A stretch of 64,000 nucleotides of DNA from Pseudonocardiaceae bacterium YIM PH 21723 (lineage in GTDB: Bacteria; Actinomycetota; Actinomycetes; Mycobacteriales; Pseudonocardiaceae): contig QZFT01000034.1 of NCBI GenBank assembly GCA_003600225.1, positions 1 through 64,000 of the forward strand, read 5' to 3'. Both the position numbers and the translations under genes were made by a program. Positions 41,787-50,185 of the stretch are shown here, one piece after another. Under the pieces are notes generated by a model, which was not told the DNA's origin, ran no database searches, and was given only the letters and a program-made list of their open reading frames with translations. Numbering within the stretch: position 1 is the stretch's first letter; every line of letters starts with the position of its first letter.

Positions 41787-43508
41787 CTAGGCGGCTTCCT
41801 GGTGGTGTGCGCTGTCGAGTGCCGCGCGCAGCCGGGTGCCGATCCAGGCGCCGACGGCGGGCGAGACGGCGTTGCCGAAGCCGTCGACCTGGTCGCGGGC
41901 GCTGCCCCACACGACGAACTCGCCGCGGTGGCCGGGGAAGTCGGTGTCGAATCCGCAGCCGCGCCCGACCTCGTGCGGGCCCAGCATCCGGAAGTAGCAG
42001 TCCTCCAGCGCGAGATCGGCCAGCGCTGTGCCCCAGTCGTCCCTGCGCACGTGCCTGTTCGGCAGGACCGAGTCCGGGAACAGCTGCTCCTGTGCGACGC
42101 CGGAGGGCGGCCGAGCCTTCCCCTGCCGTGCGGGCGTCTCGGCGGTGAGCAGCCCGGGGATCTGGTCAGAGGTCACGGTCGGCATCGGCTCGGCGTGCAC
42201 CGTGGGCAGTGTGTTCTTGCGGAACGGGACGACCCCGGCGGTCAGCAGGCTGAGCGTCTCGGATCCCGCCTGTGTCGGTAGCGGCTCGTCGACCCCGCGC
42301 GGGGCCCCCTGGTAGTTGTTCACCGCGGCCAGCAGGACCGCTTTCTCGTGGGTGGAGGTCACGGTGTCCATGGGCTGGCTCAGGTGCTTACCGTCCCCGT
42401 TGTGCCGGTGGGCGGCGAACACCGCCCCCGTCGACAGCACAGCGGTCTCCTGCTGGCTGGTCTGGGTCGCCATCGGCTGCCATGGGTGACGCTCAGAACC
42501 GCGTGCGCTCTTGGCGGGCATGAGGATCGCGGGGAACTGCGCGAACCGCTGGCGGCACCGTTCCGCGCGGGCCATGGTCGCCGGCTGGAGCGGTTTGACG
42601 CGGTCCCCGATCCGGGTGCCCAGGGTGCTCAGGTCCAGGGCGTCCAGGGACGGGGTCATCGGCGGGATGACCTCAGCGCGGCAGCGCGAACACCGGTAGT
42701 TGTACTGGCGGCCGTAGCTGACCGACCCGGTCGGCGGGATGCCGGTGCGCCAGGTCCACACGGCGTGGACTTCCTGGTCGCACCGGCCGCACCACGACAG
42801 CGGCCGGTGCTCCAGGTCCGGGGTCGGCAGCTTCTTGTCCCACATCGCGATGTACAGGCGGTTGCGGGACTGGCCGACGCCGAAGAACTGCGAGTTCAGG
42901 TACAGCACCTTGTGGCGGTAGCCCAGCAGGTCGAACTGCCCCAGCCACCACCGGTAGGTGGAGCCGTCCCCGACCTTCGATCGGCCCTGCAGCGCGGGCC
43001 CCCACGAGGTCAGTTCGGTGGTGCACTCCACCAGGATCATCCGGGGGTGGTGCTGCGCGGCGTAGTGCAGCACACAGTTGGCCGTGGCCCGGTCCCGTTC
43101 GCTGCGGGTCACCCGCGCCTCGAACTCGGGGTCCTCCAGCTCGAACAGCGACAGGCCCTGCTCGTAGGCCTTGATGGTGTTGGCGATCGAGTGGTTGACG
43201 CAGGAGACCCCCGCGACGAGCAGGTCTGCGGCCGGGAGGTCGCGGGCGGAGTGGTAGTCGGCGGACTCGGGGTCGACCAGGTCGGCGATCCAGTGTTCGG
43301 CCTCGGGGTGGTTGGCCTCGTGGACCTCGACTTTGTAGAAGTTGTGGTTCGCGGCCATGATCGTGGTGAACCCGGCCAGCTCGATACCCCGGGTCAGACC
43401 GCCGAACCCGGAGAACAGATCGACCGCGACCAGATCGTCGTGACGGAACCGGCGGCGCCGGACCGCCGGCCGATGGGTGGCGGTCCGGGTCTTCTTGGGC
43501 GCGGTCAT
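41787..43508 (-). CDS. C5-cytosine DNA methyltransferase
   Basis: 573 residues. Motif I VDLFSGFGGLTRGIE, catalytic Cys in VAGVSCVNHS (Ser-Cys replaces the usual Pro-Cys), motif VI-like LVECTTEL, motif VIII QSRNRLYIAMW, and motif X GNAVSPAVGAWIG. Between VIII and X lies a Cys4 zinc ribbon (CGRCDQE...CSRCRAE) and four repeats of a [QE]P[ML]xT unit, each followed by a Glu/Leu-rich strand. Large phage-type enzymes have one or two such units. No restriction partner is present, so anti-restriction or self-marking is likely. The start overlaps the clamp gene stop (TGATG). Confidence 0.88.
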   Translation of the reverse strand: MTAPKKTRTATHRPAVRRRRFRHDDLVAVDLFSGFGGLTRGIELAGFTTIMAANHNFYKVEVHEANHPEAEHWIADLVDPESADYHSARDLPAADLLVAGVSCVNHSIANTIKAYEQGLSLFELEDPEFEARVTRSERDRATANCVLHYAAQHHPRMILVECTTELTSWGPALQGRSKVGDGSTYRWWLGQFDLLGYRHKVLYLNSQFFGVGQSRNRLYIAMWDKKLPTPDLEHRPLSWCGRCDQEVHAVWTWRTGIPPTGSVSYGRQYNYRCSRCRAEVIPPMTPSLDALDLSTLGTRIGDRVKPLQPATMARAERCRQRFAQFPAILMPAKSARGSERHPWQPMATQTSQQETAVLSTGAVFAAHRHNGDGKHLSQPMDTVTSTHEKAVLLAAVNNYQGAPRGVDEPLPTQAGSETLSLLTAGVVPFRKNTLPTVHAEPMPTVTSDQIPGLLTAETPARQGKARPPSGVAQEQLFPDSVLPNRHVRRDDWGTALADLALEDCYFRMLGPHEVGRGCGFDTDFPGHRGEFVVWGSARDQVDGFGNAVSPAVGAWIGTRLRAALDSAHHQEAA

Positions 43509-44770
43509 CAGGCGGCCACCTCTCCGGTGACGCTGGCCTTGTCGGTGTCGCCGCCGGGCAGCCGTAGGGTCATGACGACGTCCAGAGCGTCGCCGCGCGG
43601 TTCTCCGTCCACACCGACCGGGCGCAGCAGGATCGGCTTGCCGACTGCCTCGGTGAGCCCGATGTGGACCTGGTCGGTGGTGATCCCGGCCAGCGCCGCG
43701 AGCAGGTAGGTGGAGCGGGCCGCGAGGGTGATCGCCGGTCCTTCCACAGCGGTGGTGATGTGTTCGGTGGCGGAGTTGTACGACTCGTCGGTGGCGGTCA
43801 CGGTGATCCCGGCATCGCCGAAGGTGAGCACCAGCTGGTCGGCGCTACCTGCGACGGTGCCCATGCGACGCACACATCCGGCCAGGTCCTCCCGTGCGAC
43901 CATGCTCGTGGTGGTGTCCTTGGTCGGGATCACCCGTGCCAGCGGCGGGAACTTGACGTCCAGCAGCCGGGTGGTGACCCAGCACGAGCCGTTGCTGAAC
44001 CGCACGACACCGCGGTCGGTGGTCGTGGTGATCCGCACGGTGTCCTCATCGCCGGTCATCCCGGCCGCGAGCCCGAGCAGGACCTGGGCGGGCACCAGCA
44101 GCGGCTCGAACACGGTGTCGCCGCCCGAGACCGGGGGCTGCCAGCTCAAATCCCGGGTGGCCGCCCGGTATCGATCGGTGGCCGCCAGCTGCAAGCACCC
44201 GTCCTCGGTCAGCCCGATACAGATCCCGGTGACCATGGGAACCGCGTCGTCCCTGGACGCGGCCTTGCCGACGTGACCGATGGCCGCAGCCAGGGCCTTG
44301 CTGTTCACCTCGCCCACCAGGTCGACGGGTGCGGGCGTGGCGGGCACCTCGTCCAGGGGCAGCAACGGCATCCGGAACTCCGCCGCCCCGCTGGTGACGG
44401 TGGCGTAGGAGTCGTCGGCGACCAGGTGCACGGTGTCGCCAGTCAGGTGCTTGCAGATCGCGGCCAGCAGCGCCCCGGACACCAGGATCCGGCCCGGTAC
44501 CTCGACCTCGGCGGTGACGGTCGCCGACGCGGCGGTGTCCCAGTCCCTGCCGGTGAACCGGACCTCCCGCCGGCCGGGCTCGGTGCCGTCGATCTCGATG
44601 AGCAGCCCGGCCAGGACCGGATGCGCTGGGCGGGCCGGGATGTAGCGCACGGCCCAGGCGGCGGCCGACACGATGTCGGCCCGGTTGATCGTCACCTGCA
44701 TCTTCGACTGCTCCGTTCCAGCGGTGGTCGACGTGGCGGACGTGTGATCGGCGAGAGAGGGCGTACCCAT
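43508..44770 (-). CDS. DnaN-like sliding clamp encoded by the AICE
   Basis: 420 residues. The sequence from about residue 24 follows the beta-clamp plan of three repeated domains: MQVTINRADIVSAAAWAVRYIPARPAHPVLAGLLIEI, then KALAAAIGHVGKAASRDDAVPMVTGICI, then TSMVAREDLAGCVRRMGTVAG, ending LRLPGG. Weakly similar to host DnaN in pattern but clearly divergent. ATG at 44770 chosen because GGAG lies 8 nt upstream; a later ATG at 44701 matches the usual clamp start. Coupled to the methyltransferase, in one operon with Prim-Pol and helicase. Confidence 0.88.
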   Translation of the reverse strand: MGTPSLADHTSATSTTAGTEQSKMQVTINRADIVSAAAWAVRYIPARPAHPVLAGLLIEIDGTEPGRREVRFTGRDWDTAASATVTAEVEVPGRILVSGALLAAICKHLTGDTVHLVADDSYATVTSGAAEFRMPLLPLDEVPATPAPVDLVGEVNSKALAAAIGHVGKAASRDDAVPMVTGICIGLTEDGCLQLAATDRYRAATRDLSWQPPVSGGDTVFEPLLVPAQVLLGLAAGMTGDEDTVRITTTTDRGVVRFSNGSCWVTTRLLDVKFPPLARVIPTKDTTTSMVAREDLAGCVRRMGTVAGSADQLVLTFGDAGITVTATDESYNSATEHITTAVEGPAITLAARSTYLLAALAGITTDQVHIGLTEAVGKPILLRPVGVDGEPRGDALDVVMTLRLPGGDTDKASVTGEVAA

Positions 44771-44832
44771 GAAGACATCTCCAAATGTGACTGTGTGTGA
44801 CTGACTGTGGGTGTGCGGGATCGCCGCGAGGG

Positions 44833-44878
44833 CGGTGAATGGGTCGGTGAATGGCCACCGGGGAGGTGAATATTCACC
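44833..44878. promoter_or_regulatory. GGTGAAT operator array upstream of the clamp gene
   Basis: CGGTGAATGG at 44833-44842 and 44845-44854 (12 bp apart) and a perfect 14-bp palindrome GGTGAATATTCACC at 44865-44878: four half-sites of one motif. Probably the operator of the replication operon. Confidence 0.55.
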
Positions 44879-44928
44879 GTCCGTCCCTTGTGGACCGCTC
44901 ACCTAGCCTGAAATGCCTGAACAAGTGC

Positions 44929-45015
44929 CAGGTGAGTGAGGTGAGCGGGTGAGAGCGGCGCCCCACGGGTCTCTGGGGACTGGTTGTGGGGCGCCGCGCC
45001 CCGCTCACTCACCTG
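44929..45015. terminator. Nested long inverted repeat between traB and the clamp gene
   Basis: Three nested arms: CAGGTGAGT/ACTCACCTG (outer), GAGCGG/CCGCTC, and GCGGCGCCCCAC/GTGGGGCGCCGC (44955-44966 with 44986-44997) with a 19-nt loop. It overlaps the last codons of traB. Could be a terminator or, by its size, a replication or transfer structure. Confidence 0.6.
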
Positions 45016-47263
45016 TGGTGTTCTCCTGGGCGGCGATCGCCTCGCGGATACTCTGCGTGAGTACGGTGTGGGCGCCCTGCGGGCGGGTCACCGGCACTCC
45101 GAGGTCGGTCAGCCATTCGGCGAGGGTCTTGCCGTCCAGCCCCTGGTAGAGGTGGTAGCCGGGGGCCTTCTTGCGCAGTAGCGCGGCGCCGTCGGCAAGT
45201 TTCACCTTCTCCAGTCCGCCGGCGACGCTGGCCAGGTCGGCTAGCCAGTCCCGTTCCTGCACGGTTGGCACGGTCTGCGCCGCCGCACCGCCCCGCAGCT
45301 CCAAAGCACGCTGTACGAGCTGTTCCTGCTGCTCAGCGGTGTAGTGATAGGAGCGGACCGGTCCGGGGTTGTCCATGTACCCGACGGTGACCAGGGTGCC
45401 CACATCGTTGAGGGAGTCCTTGGTCTTGGGCTTGAGCCCCAGGGCGGAGACGCCGGTTTCGTGGGCGTTCTCCCCGAGCACGACGTTGTTGCGCAGCTTG
45501 TCCCCGATCGCCCCGCACGCTTTGTTCGTGGTGATCGCGATCAGGTCCCGGGGCAGGGACTGATCCGAGGGCACCGGAGTCACGAACTTGACGTGGTAGC
45601 CGTACTTGCGGGACGCGGACACGAACCTCACCACCAGGTTGACCAGCTCCTTTCGCTTCTGCGCGGAGTCCTGGCGGAAGAAGGCCTGGCACTCGTCGAC
45701 CACCAGGATCCGGGGCCGCAGACCCGGTTCCTTCGCGATGACCGCCCGGCCGCCCTCCTCCACGCTCTTGATGTTGTGTTTCTTGAGCAGCTCGCCGCGT
45801 ACCGCGAGGTCAGCGTGCAAGGTCTTTATGTGGTTGATGCAGGCCTGCACGTTCTCTGCGGTGTCACCGAGCCCGACGACGTTCAGGCACGGCTTGAGTG
45901 CCTCGTAGTCGTTGTTGCCCGCGAACACGAACACATCGATATCGGTGAGCGGGTCCAGGATCGCCCCGTAGAGCGCCGCGAGGACCAGCGAGGTCTTGCC
46001 CGAGCCCGGCAGCCCGGACACCGCGCCGTTGCGTTCGTTGTGTGCCTCCAGCACGACCTGACCGCGGGGGCTGATACCGACGGGGAATCCGGCGAAGAAG
46101 TCGGTGGTCGCGCCCTCCTCCAGCAGGACCGACGGAGGCACGGGTTCGCGCAACACGCCGGGATCGAGCCGGAACAGTTCCATCACGGTGGAGTCGTTCT
46201 CGTCGGCCTCGATGAACAGCTCCTGCGGGCGGCAGCCGAGGTTGTGCGCCAGGGCGACCTTGGCCTTGGCGACTTCGGCGACCGGGGCGCCGACCGGCAG
46301 CCGCAGCTTGACCGACCAGCCCGTGCCGGTGGCATCCATCATCGGTGGCTGCACCCACGCGTTGGCGTCGGTGTCCCGGTTGGGCCAGCCCTCCTTGATG
46401 ACCGCCGTCAGCTTGCGGTGGCCGATGTTGGCCAGCGCGATCGCCAGTGCCGTTTCGGTGAGCTCCACATACACGGTGTCCGTGCCGTTTCGGCGCAGCT
46501 TCTCCGGCAATGCCTGCTCACCCAGGCGCCGCCCGTCACGCCACCGCCGCCACAGCCAGTTGCACCCGGCGGTACCGGCGAACAGCCACCAGTGATCCGC
46601 GCTCCAGGTGATGGTGTCGGCCGTGCCGGTGAACACGGCACCCATGGTGGTGAGTACATCGGTGGCGTCCCATGGCCCCAGCCAGCCACCCAGACTGTTC
46701 ACCGCGCCGGTCACCAAGGCGACTGGCACACCGACACCGACAGCCTTGCTCGCGCGTTTGGTGACCGTCCACGCCAGATCCAGTCGCCTTTCGGTGATCT
46801 CGATCCGGGTGTGCGCGCCGGTGCGCATCTGGTCGGTCAGCTGCGTGACCTTGTCTAGGTCGTCGGTGGCCAGCGCGCGGGCGCGGGCGGCACGGATATC
46901 CCTGTACTCGCGGTCGGAGTCCTTACGCTGCCGCTTGGCCTCCATGCCCTTGTAGACGTACATGCCGTGCCGGTACAAAGCCCACCCGACTAGCGGCCCG
47001 TAGCGGCGAGCGGTACGCGCGGTCCACAGCGCGGCGGCCGTGGTGCTGGTGCGTGCCGTTCCGGCAGCCCCGGCCAGCGCGGCCGGGACCCGGCTGCGCA
47101 TCCGCTGCTCGTACTGCTCGGCGGTGAGTACCTCGTCCGGTTCGAACACGTGCGGCTCGACTTCGGTACCCGGCTGTGCCGGTGGAGCGGGGCGCAGCTG
47201 CACCACGTTGTCCTCGGGGTCCTCATCGGGGGCGGGGGTGGTGGTGTAGGTGGTTGTGCTCAT
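45005..47263 (-). CDS. traB: TraB-type FtsK/SpoIIIE DNA translocase
   Basis: 752 residues. N-terminal region with two membrane segments near 175-235, then the motor: Walker A GLPGSGKTSLVLAALYG, Walker B RILVVDECQAFF. The C-terminal 70 residues are a likely winged helix for DNA recognition (GKTLAEWLTDLGVPVTRPQGAHTVLTQSIREAI). Moves double-stranded DNA between mycelia during AICE conjugation. ATG at 47263 with GGGAGG upstream; the longer frame upstream is antisense to the Spd gene. Confidence 0.93.
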   Translation of the reverse strand: MSTTTYTTTPAPDEDPEDNVVQLRPAPPAQPGTEVEPHVFEPDEVLTAEQYEQRMRSRVPAALAGAAGTARTSTTAAALWTARTARRYGPLVGWALYRHGMYVYKGMEAKRQRKDSDREYRDIRAARARALATDDLDKVTQLTDQMRTGAHTRIEITERRLDLAWTVTKRASKAVGVGVPVALVTGAVNSLGGWLGPWDATDVLTTMGAVFTGTADTITWSADHWWLFAGTAGCNWLWRRWRDGRRLGEQALPEKLRRNGTDTVYVELTETALAIALANIGHRKLTAVIKEGWPNRDTDANAWVQPPMMDATGTGWSVKLRLPVGAPVAEVAKAKVALAHNLGCRPQELFIEADENDSTVMELFRLDPGVLREPVPPSVLLEEGATTDFFAGFPVGISPRGQVVLEAHNERNGAVSGLPGSGKTSLVLAALYGAILDPLTDIDVFVFAGNNDYEALKPCLNVVGLGDTAENVQACINHIKTLHADLAVRGELLKKHNIKSVEEGGRAVIAKEPGLRPRILVVDECQAFFRQDSAQKRKELVNLVVRFVSASRKYGYHVKFVTPVPSDQSLPRDLIAITTNKACGAIGDKLRNNVVLGENAHETGVSALGLKPKTKDSLNDVGTLVTVGYMDNPGPVRSYHYTAEQQEQLVQRALELRGGAAAQTVPTVQERDWLADLASVAGGLEKVKLADGAALLRKKAPGYHLYQGLDGKTLAEWLTDLGVPVTRPQGAHTVLTQSIREAIAAQENTTGE

Positions 47264-48084
47264 CGGGTGCCTCCCTTCGAGGCTTGGGACTTGGAGATGG
47301 CCAGCAGCGCGAAACCGCTCACGGTCATGAGGCCGTCGATGACCAGCGGGCCGGCGGCGGCGCCGTAGGCGTCGTAGTGCCAGGCGGCCAGCACCGTGGA
47401 CAGGTGGCCGTAGGAGATGACCGCCGAGAGCACACCGACCGCGCCGACCACCCCGAAGCGGGCCAGGTTCCACAGGAGGGTGTTGGGCCAGCTGACCCGG
47501 GTCATCACCTCGACGGCGATCAGCAGCGCCAGCGGCCAGGCGGCGGAGAACAACATCGCCGCCGGCTCGGGCGTCCAGCCCGGCGGGTGCGGCGGCTGCC
47601 CTGGTGCTGCGGGCAGCCAGCAGAACAGGATGTTCCCGCCGATCGACAGCAGCGCCCCGAACCCGAAACCGAGCCAGGCCACGAACCGGCCACTCGGCTC
47701 GCTGCCGACCACGACCTGCGGTGCCGCGTCCGGCGTTGCGGCCTTCGTCGACGGGCCCGGTGCGACCTCCGGCGTCGCTGCGCCGGCGGACTTCGCCCGG
47801 GGCTGCTTCGCGGCGGGTTTGCTGCGGCTGGCCCGCGTCTTGGTGGCCGTGCCAGGCGCGGCCTGGGCCTCGATGCGGGCTTCCTCGTGTGCTTCCGCGA
47901 TCCGGTCGCGGCCCCACCGCTCGCCCATCCCGAAGGTCGAGCCCAGCAACTCGCCGGTGAGCCGATCACCTCCGGCAAGCCGCTCCCGGTAGAGCTTGCG
48001 GGCCATCTCCTGCTTCTCCGCCAGCGACATTTCCGCGATGTGCGCCGGGAGGGGACGCTGCTGCGTGGCTTGTCCGTTGTTCAT
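47260..48084 (-). CDS. SpdB-like DUF2637 membrane protein
   Basis: 274 residues. A charged N-terminal part of about 140 residues (HTH-like GERWGRDRIAEAHEEAR, then a Lys/Ala/Pro linker) is followed by four membrane segments (FGALLSIGGNILFCW ... LVIDGLMTVSGFALLAI) as in the DUF2637/Spd spread proteins of actinomycete plasmids. Coupled to traB (ATGA). Helps spread of transferred DNA inside the recipient mycelium, by family knowledge. Confidence 0.85.
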   Translation of the reverse strand: MNNGQATQQRPLPAHIAEMSLAEKQEMARKLYRERLAGGDRLTGELLGSTFGMGERWGRDRIAEAHEEARIEAQAAPGTATKTRASRSKPAAKQPRAKSAGAATPEVAPGPSTKAATPDAAPQVVVGSEPSGRFVAWLGFGFGALLSIGGNILFCWLPAAPGQPPHPPGWTPEPAAMLFSAAWPLALLIAVEVMTRVSWPNTLLWNLARFGVVGAVGVLSAVISYGHLSTVLAAWHYDAYGAAAGPLVIDGLMTVSGFALLAISKSQASKGGTR

Positions 48085-48302
48085 CCCAGGCCCCCCGTCT
48101 TGAGCAGATAGAACACGCCGACGACGGCGATCAGCAGGATCAGCCAGCCCTTACCGTCGCGCCCGGGCATCCGCCCGGCCATGGGGTTCATGTACGCGGC
48201 GCCGATACGCCACCGCGCGGCCTTGGCCAGCAGCCACAGCACGAGCACCAGGGCGGTGACGGCCAGGATGATGGTGTTCGGGTTGAGGATGTGCGAGAGC
48301 AT
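48081..48302 (-). CDS. Small membrane protein of the transfer operon
   Basis: 73 residues, two membrane segments (TIILAVTALVLVLWLLA; GWLILLIAVVGVFYLL) with a basic loop. GAGGAG upstream of the ATG. ATGA overlap with the Spd gene, so likely a spread or mating-pore component. Confidence 0.75.
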   Translation of the reverse strand: MLSHILNPNTIILAVTALVLVLWLLAKAARWRIGAAYMNPMAGRMPGRDGKGWLILLIAVVGVFYLLKTGGLG

Positions 48303-48413
48303 TACCCGTGGCTCCTCTCGATACGAGGGGTGTTGATGAACCCGGTCTGCGGCGCGGACCTCCAAGAACTCGCCGCAGATCGGGGTATTACCGAGATGCC
48401 AGAGGCCACCGGG

Positions 48414-48569
48414 TCAGCCATCGGAGCCCTCCTTACTGGTCTGGTTGTTCTTCTGGCTGCGCCGCACGTTGCGGGCGCGTCGCTTCAGGTTCTGTTCGTG
48501 GGCCATCGCCTCGTTCAGCTCGCCGACCTGGAGCACGACCTGGGCGAGGATCTCCTTGAGCCGCTTCAC
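48414..48569 (-). CDS. Small basic AICE protein
   Basis: 51 residues from a GTG that overlaps the previous stop (GTGA). A helix (RLKEILAQVVLQVGELNEAMAHEQ) followed by a very basic tail (KRRARNVRRSQKNNQ). May bind DNA; no family recognised. Confidence 0.6.
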   Translation of the reverse strand: MKRLKEILAQVVLQVGELNEAMAHEQNLKRRARNVRRSQKNNQTSKEGSDG

Positions 48570-48805
48570 GGCATCCGCCTTTCCGGTGTGGTGATCAATG
48601 CGTTCATCAGGTGGGAATGGGCCTGGCAGAACCCGGCGAACCCGACAGCCGAGCGGCTGGAGCACTCCGCCGCCTGGCACGGGCCCTGCACAGCGGCCAG
48701 TTCGGACGCGACCTGGCGTTCGGACTGCCGCACCGCGGCCAGGTCCGGGACGCCGGCGGCCACGCAGCGGCGCCGCAGCGCCCACATCCGGTCGGACAGG
48801 TTCAT
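48566..48805 (-). CDS. Small hypothetical AICE protein
   Basis: 79 residues with Cys at CVAAGV, GPCQAAEC and FCQAHSHL, which could bind a metal. ATGA overlap with the Cys-rich protein before it. Function unknown. Confidence 0.6.
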   Translation of the reverse strand: MNLSDRMWALRRRCVAAGVPDLAAVRQSERQVASELAAVQGPCQAAECSSRSAVGFAGFCQAHSHLMNALITTPERRMP

Positions 48806-48987
48806 GAGGCACCCGCCCTGCCGCCGTCGTCCTGGTCCTCATCGCCGATCAGCGCGGCGAGTTCGGCCTCGGTCACCACGGTCACGGTGATCCGACCGCT
48901 GTCACAGCCGTCGAAGCAGCTGCAACACCCGTCCCCGCAGGTCCCCGTGCCATCACAGGTCAGGCAGTCGATCTCGACCTGGCGCAT
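48802..48987 (-). CDS. Small Cys-rich zinc-binding-like protein
   Basis: 61 residues. CLTCDGTGTCGDGCCSCFDGCDSG packs eight Cys into 24 residues, like one DnaJ-type zinc finger unit (CxxCxGxG). The C-terminal part is acidic. ATG at 48987 overlaps the previous stop (TGATG). Role unknown. Confidence 0.6.
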   Translation of the reverse strand: MRQVEIDCLTCDGTGTCGDGCCSCFDGCDSGRITVTVVTEAELAALIGDEDQDDGGRAGAS

Positions 48988-49181
48988 CACTGCTCACGCT
49001 CCAGGTGCGGCAGGTCCAGCTCCAGCTCGCTGGAACCGAAGCTGTCCCAGCGGACTTCGGCGGTACAGACCTCGTTCGGGTCCTCGCCAGGATCGAGCGG
49101 AATCGTGCGCACCGTGCCGGTGCTGCCGTCGCGCCGATCACGGACACGATCCCCATCGTTGAATCCCTGCTGCCTGGCCAT
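48987..49181 (-). CDS. Small KOW-like hypothetical protein
   Basis: 64 residues; GDRVRDRRDGSTGTVRTI...AEVRWDSFG reads like a small KOW/SH3 barrel. ATG at 49181 overlaps the previous stop. Found in similar small-ORF runs of actinomycete elements; no assigned role. Confidence 0.6.
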   Translation of the reverse strand: MARQQGFNDGDRVRDRRDGSTGTVRTIPLDPGEDPNEVCTAEVRWDSFGSSELELDLPHLEREQ

Positions 49182-49417
49182 CAGCAACCACCCCACGCCC
49201 GGCGAGCGGCGTCGCGCTCGGCGGGGGTGGAGTTACGCTCCACCGCGGCGAGAGCAGCGTCCGCGCGCCCTGAACTCGTGTCACAATCCGAGCCACCGAC
49301 AACGTCCGCGTCGATGTCCGCGTCCCACCTGTCCTGACGCGCTGCCAACAATCGCGTTACCTGCTCCGGCCGTACCGGCTCGGAATCGGTCTGCTGCTTT
49401 CTGCGGAACCAATCCAT
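49181..49417 (-). CDS. Small hypothetical AICE protein
   Basis: 78 residues, MDWFRRKQQTD start, helical and charged, with C-terminal NSTPAERDAARRAWGGC. ATG at 49417 has GGAG 7 nt upstream and overlaps the previous stop. Unknown. Confidence 0.55.
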   Translation of the reverse strand: MDWFRRKQQTDSEPVRPEQVTRLLAARQDRWDADIDADVVGGSDCDTSSGRADAALAAVERNSTPAERDAARRAWGGC

Positions 49418-49659
49418 CACGCATCTCCGTTCAGAAGCCCGTTGTCGTAGGCGATGAGGAAGTTGGTCGCCACCCGCAACTCGGCGTTGGTTGAAGTGCT
49501 CTTCACGCAGTCCAGGACCCCGGCGGCCACAACAGCGCGGGCGACAGCAGCGGGATCCCCGGACTCTGCTTCGATGTTCGCCTCGATCTGCTCACCGATC
49601 GCGTACAGCAGCGTGCGTACCTGCTCACGGCGAACCAGGTCCTCGTACCGGGAGTTCAT
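49417..49659 (-). CDS. Small hypothetical AICE protein
   Basis: 80 residues, all helical (EDLVRREQVRTLLYAIGEQIEANIEAE), no motif. Stop overlaps the next gene, start overlaps the previous one (ATGA). Confidence 0.6.
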   Translation of the reverse strand: MNSRYEDLVRREQVRTLLYAIGEQIEANIEAESGDPAAVARAVVAAGVLDCVKSTSTNAELRVATNFLIAYDNGLLNGDA

Positions 49660-49883
49660 CGGCTACCTCCGAGCTTGGAGATCGCCTTTTCAGACCGGGC
49701 GATCTGCCGCTTCAGTGCGTCGATATCGATGTCGCCTGTCTCATCCGGCAGCGTTGATGCCAAACGGGTAAGCGCCTCAATCAGCGACCGATGCCACTCG
49801 ATTCGGTCGATGGGGCTGTCGTCTTTCGACGGCATCTGGCCAAGAACGGAGCGAAGAGCATCACGAGCAGCGGACCTGGTCAT
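49656..49883 (-). CDS. Small hypothetical AICE protein
   Basis: 75 residues, helical, ends with coiled coil IDALKRQIARSEKAISKL. TGATG overlap with the WhiB gene stop. Unknown. Confidence 0.55.
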   Translation of the reverse strand: MTRSAARDALRSVLGQMPSKDDSPIDRIEWHRSLIEALTRLASTLPDETGDIDIDALKRQIARSEKAISKLGGSR

Positions 49884-50185
49884 CACGCCACCTCCTGCTC
49901 GTTGGTGCGGCGCATCTGGCGCCGCTCGTCCTCGGTCGTGCCACCCCAAACGCCCTGCACGTCGTGGTGCAGCGCGTACTGGAGACAGGAACGCCGTACC
50001 GGGCAGCCGGCGCAGACGCGCTTGGCCAGTCCGATCCCGAACTCGTCGCCGTCCAGCGGGAAGAACACCTCGGGATCCGGCACATCGGTGCATGCCGGGC
50101 GGCCCGCGCCGAACTCGATGGGCAGCGGGTGAGACATGAGCTCCACCAGGCCATCGGCTCGGTGGAGCCGGTTCGTGATGGTCAT
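49883..50185 (-). CDS. WhiB-family iron-sulfur regulator
   Basis: 100 residues. The four cluster Cys are present: ACTD, CAGCPVRRSC. The GVWGGTTEDERRQMRR turn and basic helix follow. WhiB proteins bind a 4Fe-4S cluster and the main sigma factor. Embedded in the transfer operon, coupled on both sides, so it probably controls element functions. Confidence 0.92.
   Translation of the reverse strand: MTITNRLHRADGLVELMSHPLPIEFGAGRPACTDVPDPEVFFPLDGDEFGIGLAKRVCAGCPVRRSCLQYALHHDVQGVWGGTTEDERRQMRRTNEQEVA

Noticed and set aside
41787-43508. Restriction-modification system
   Set aside because: No endonuclease gene next to the methyltransferase; neighbours are replication genes.
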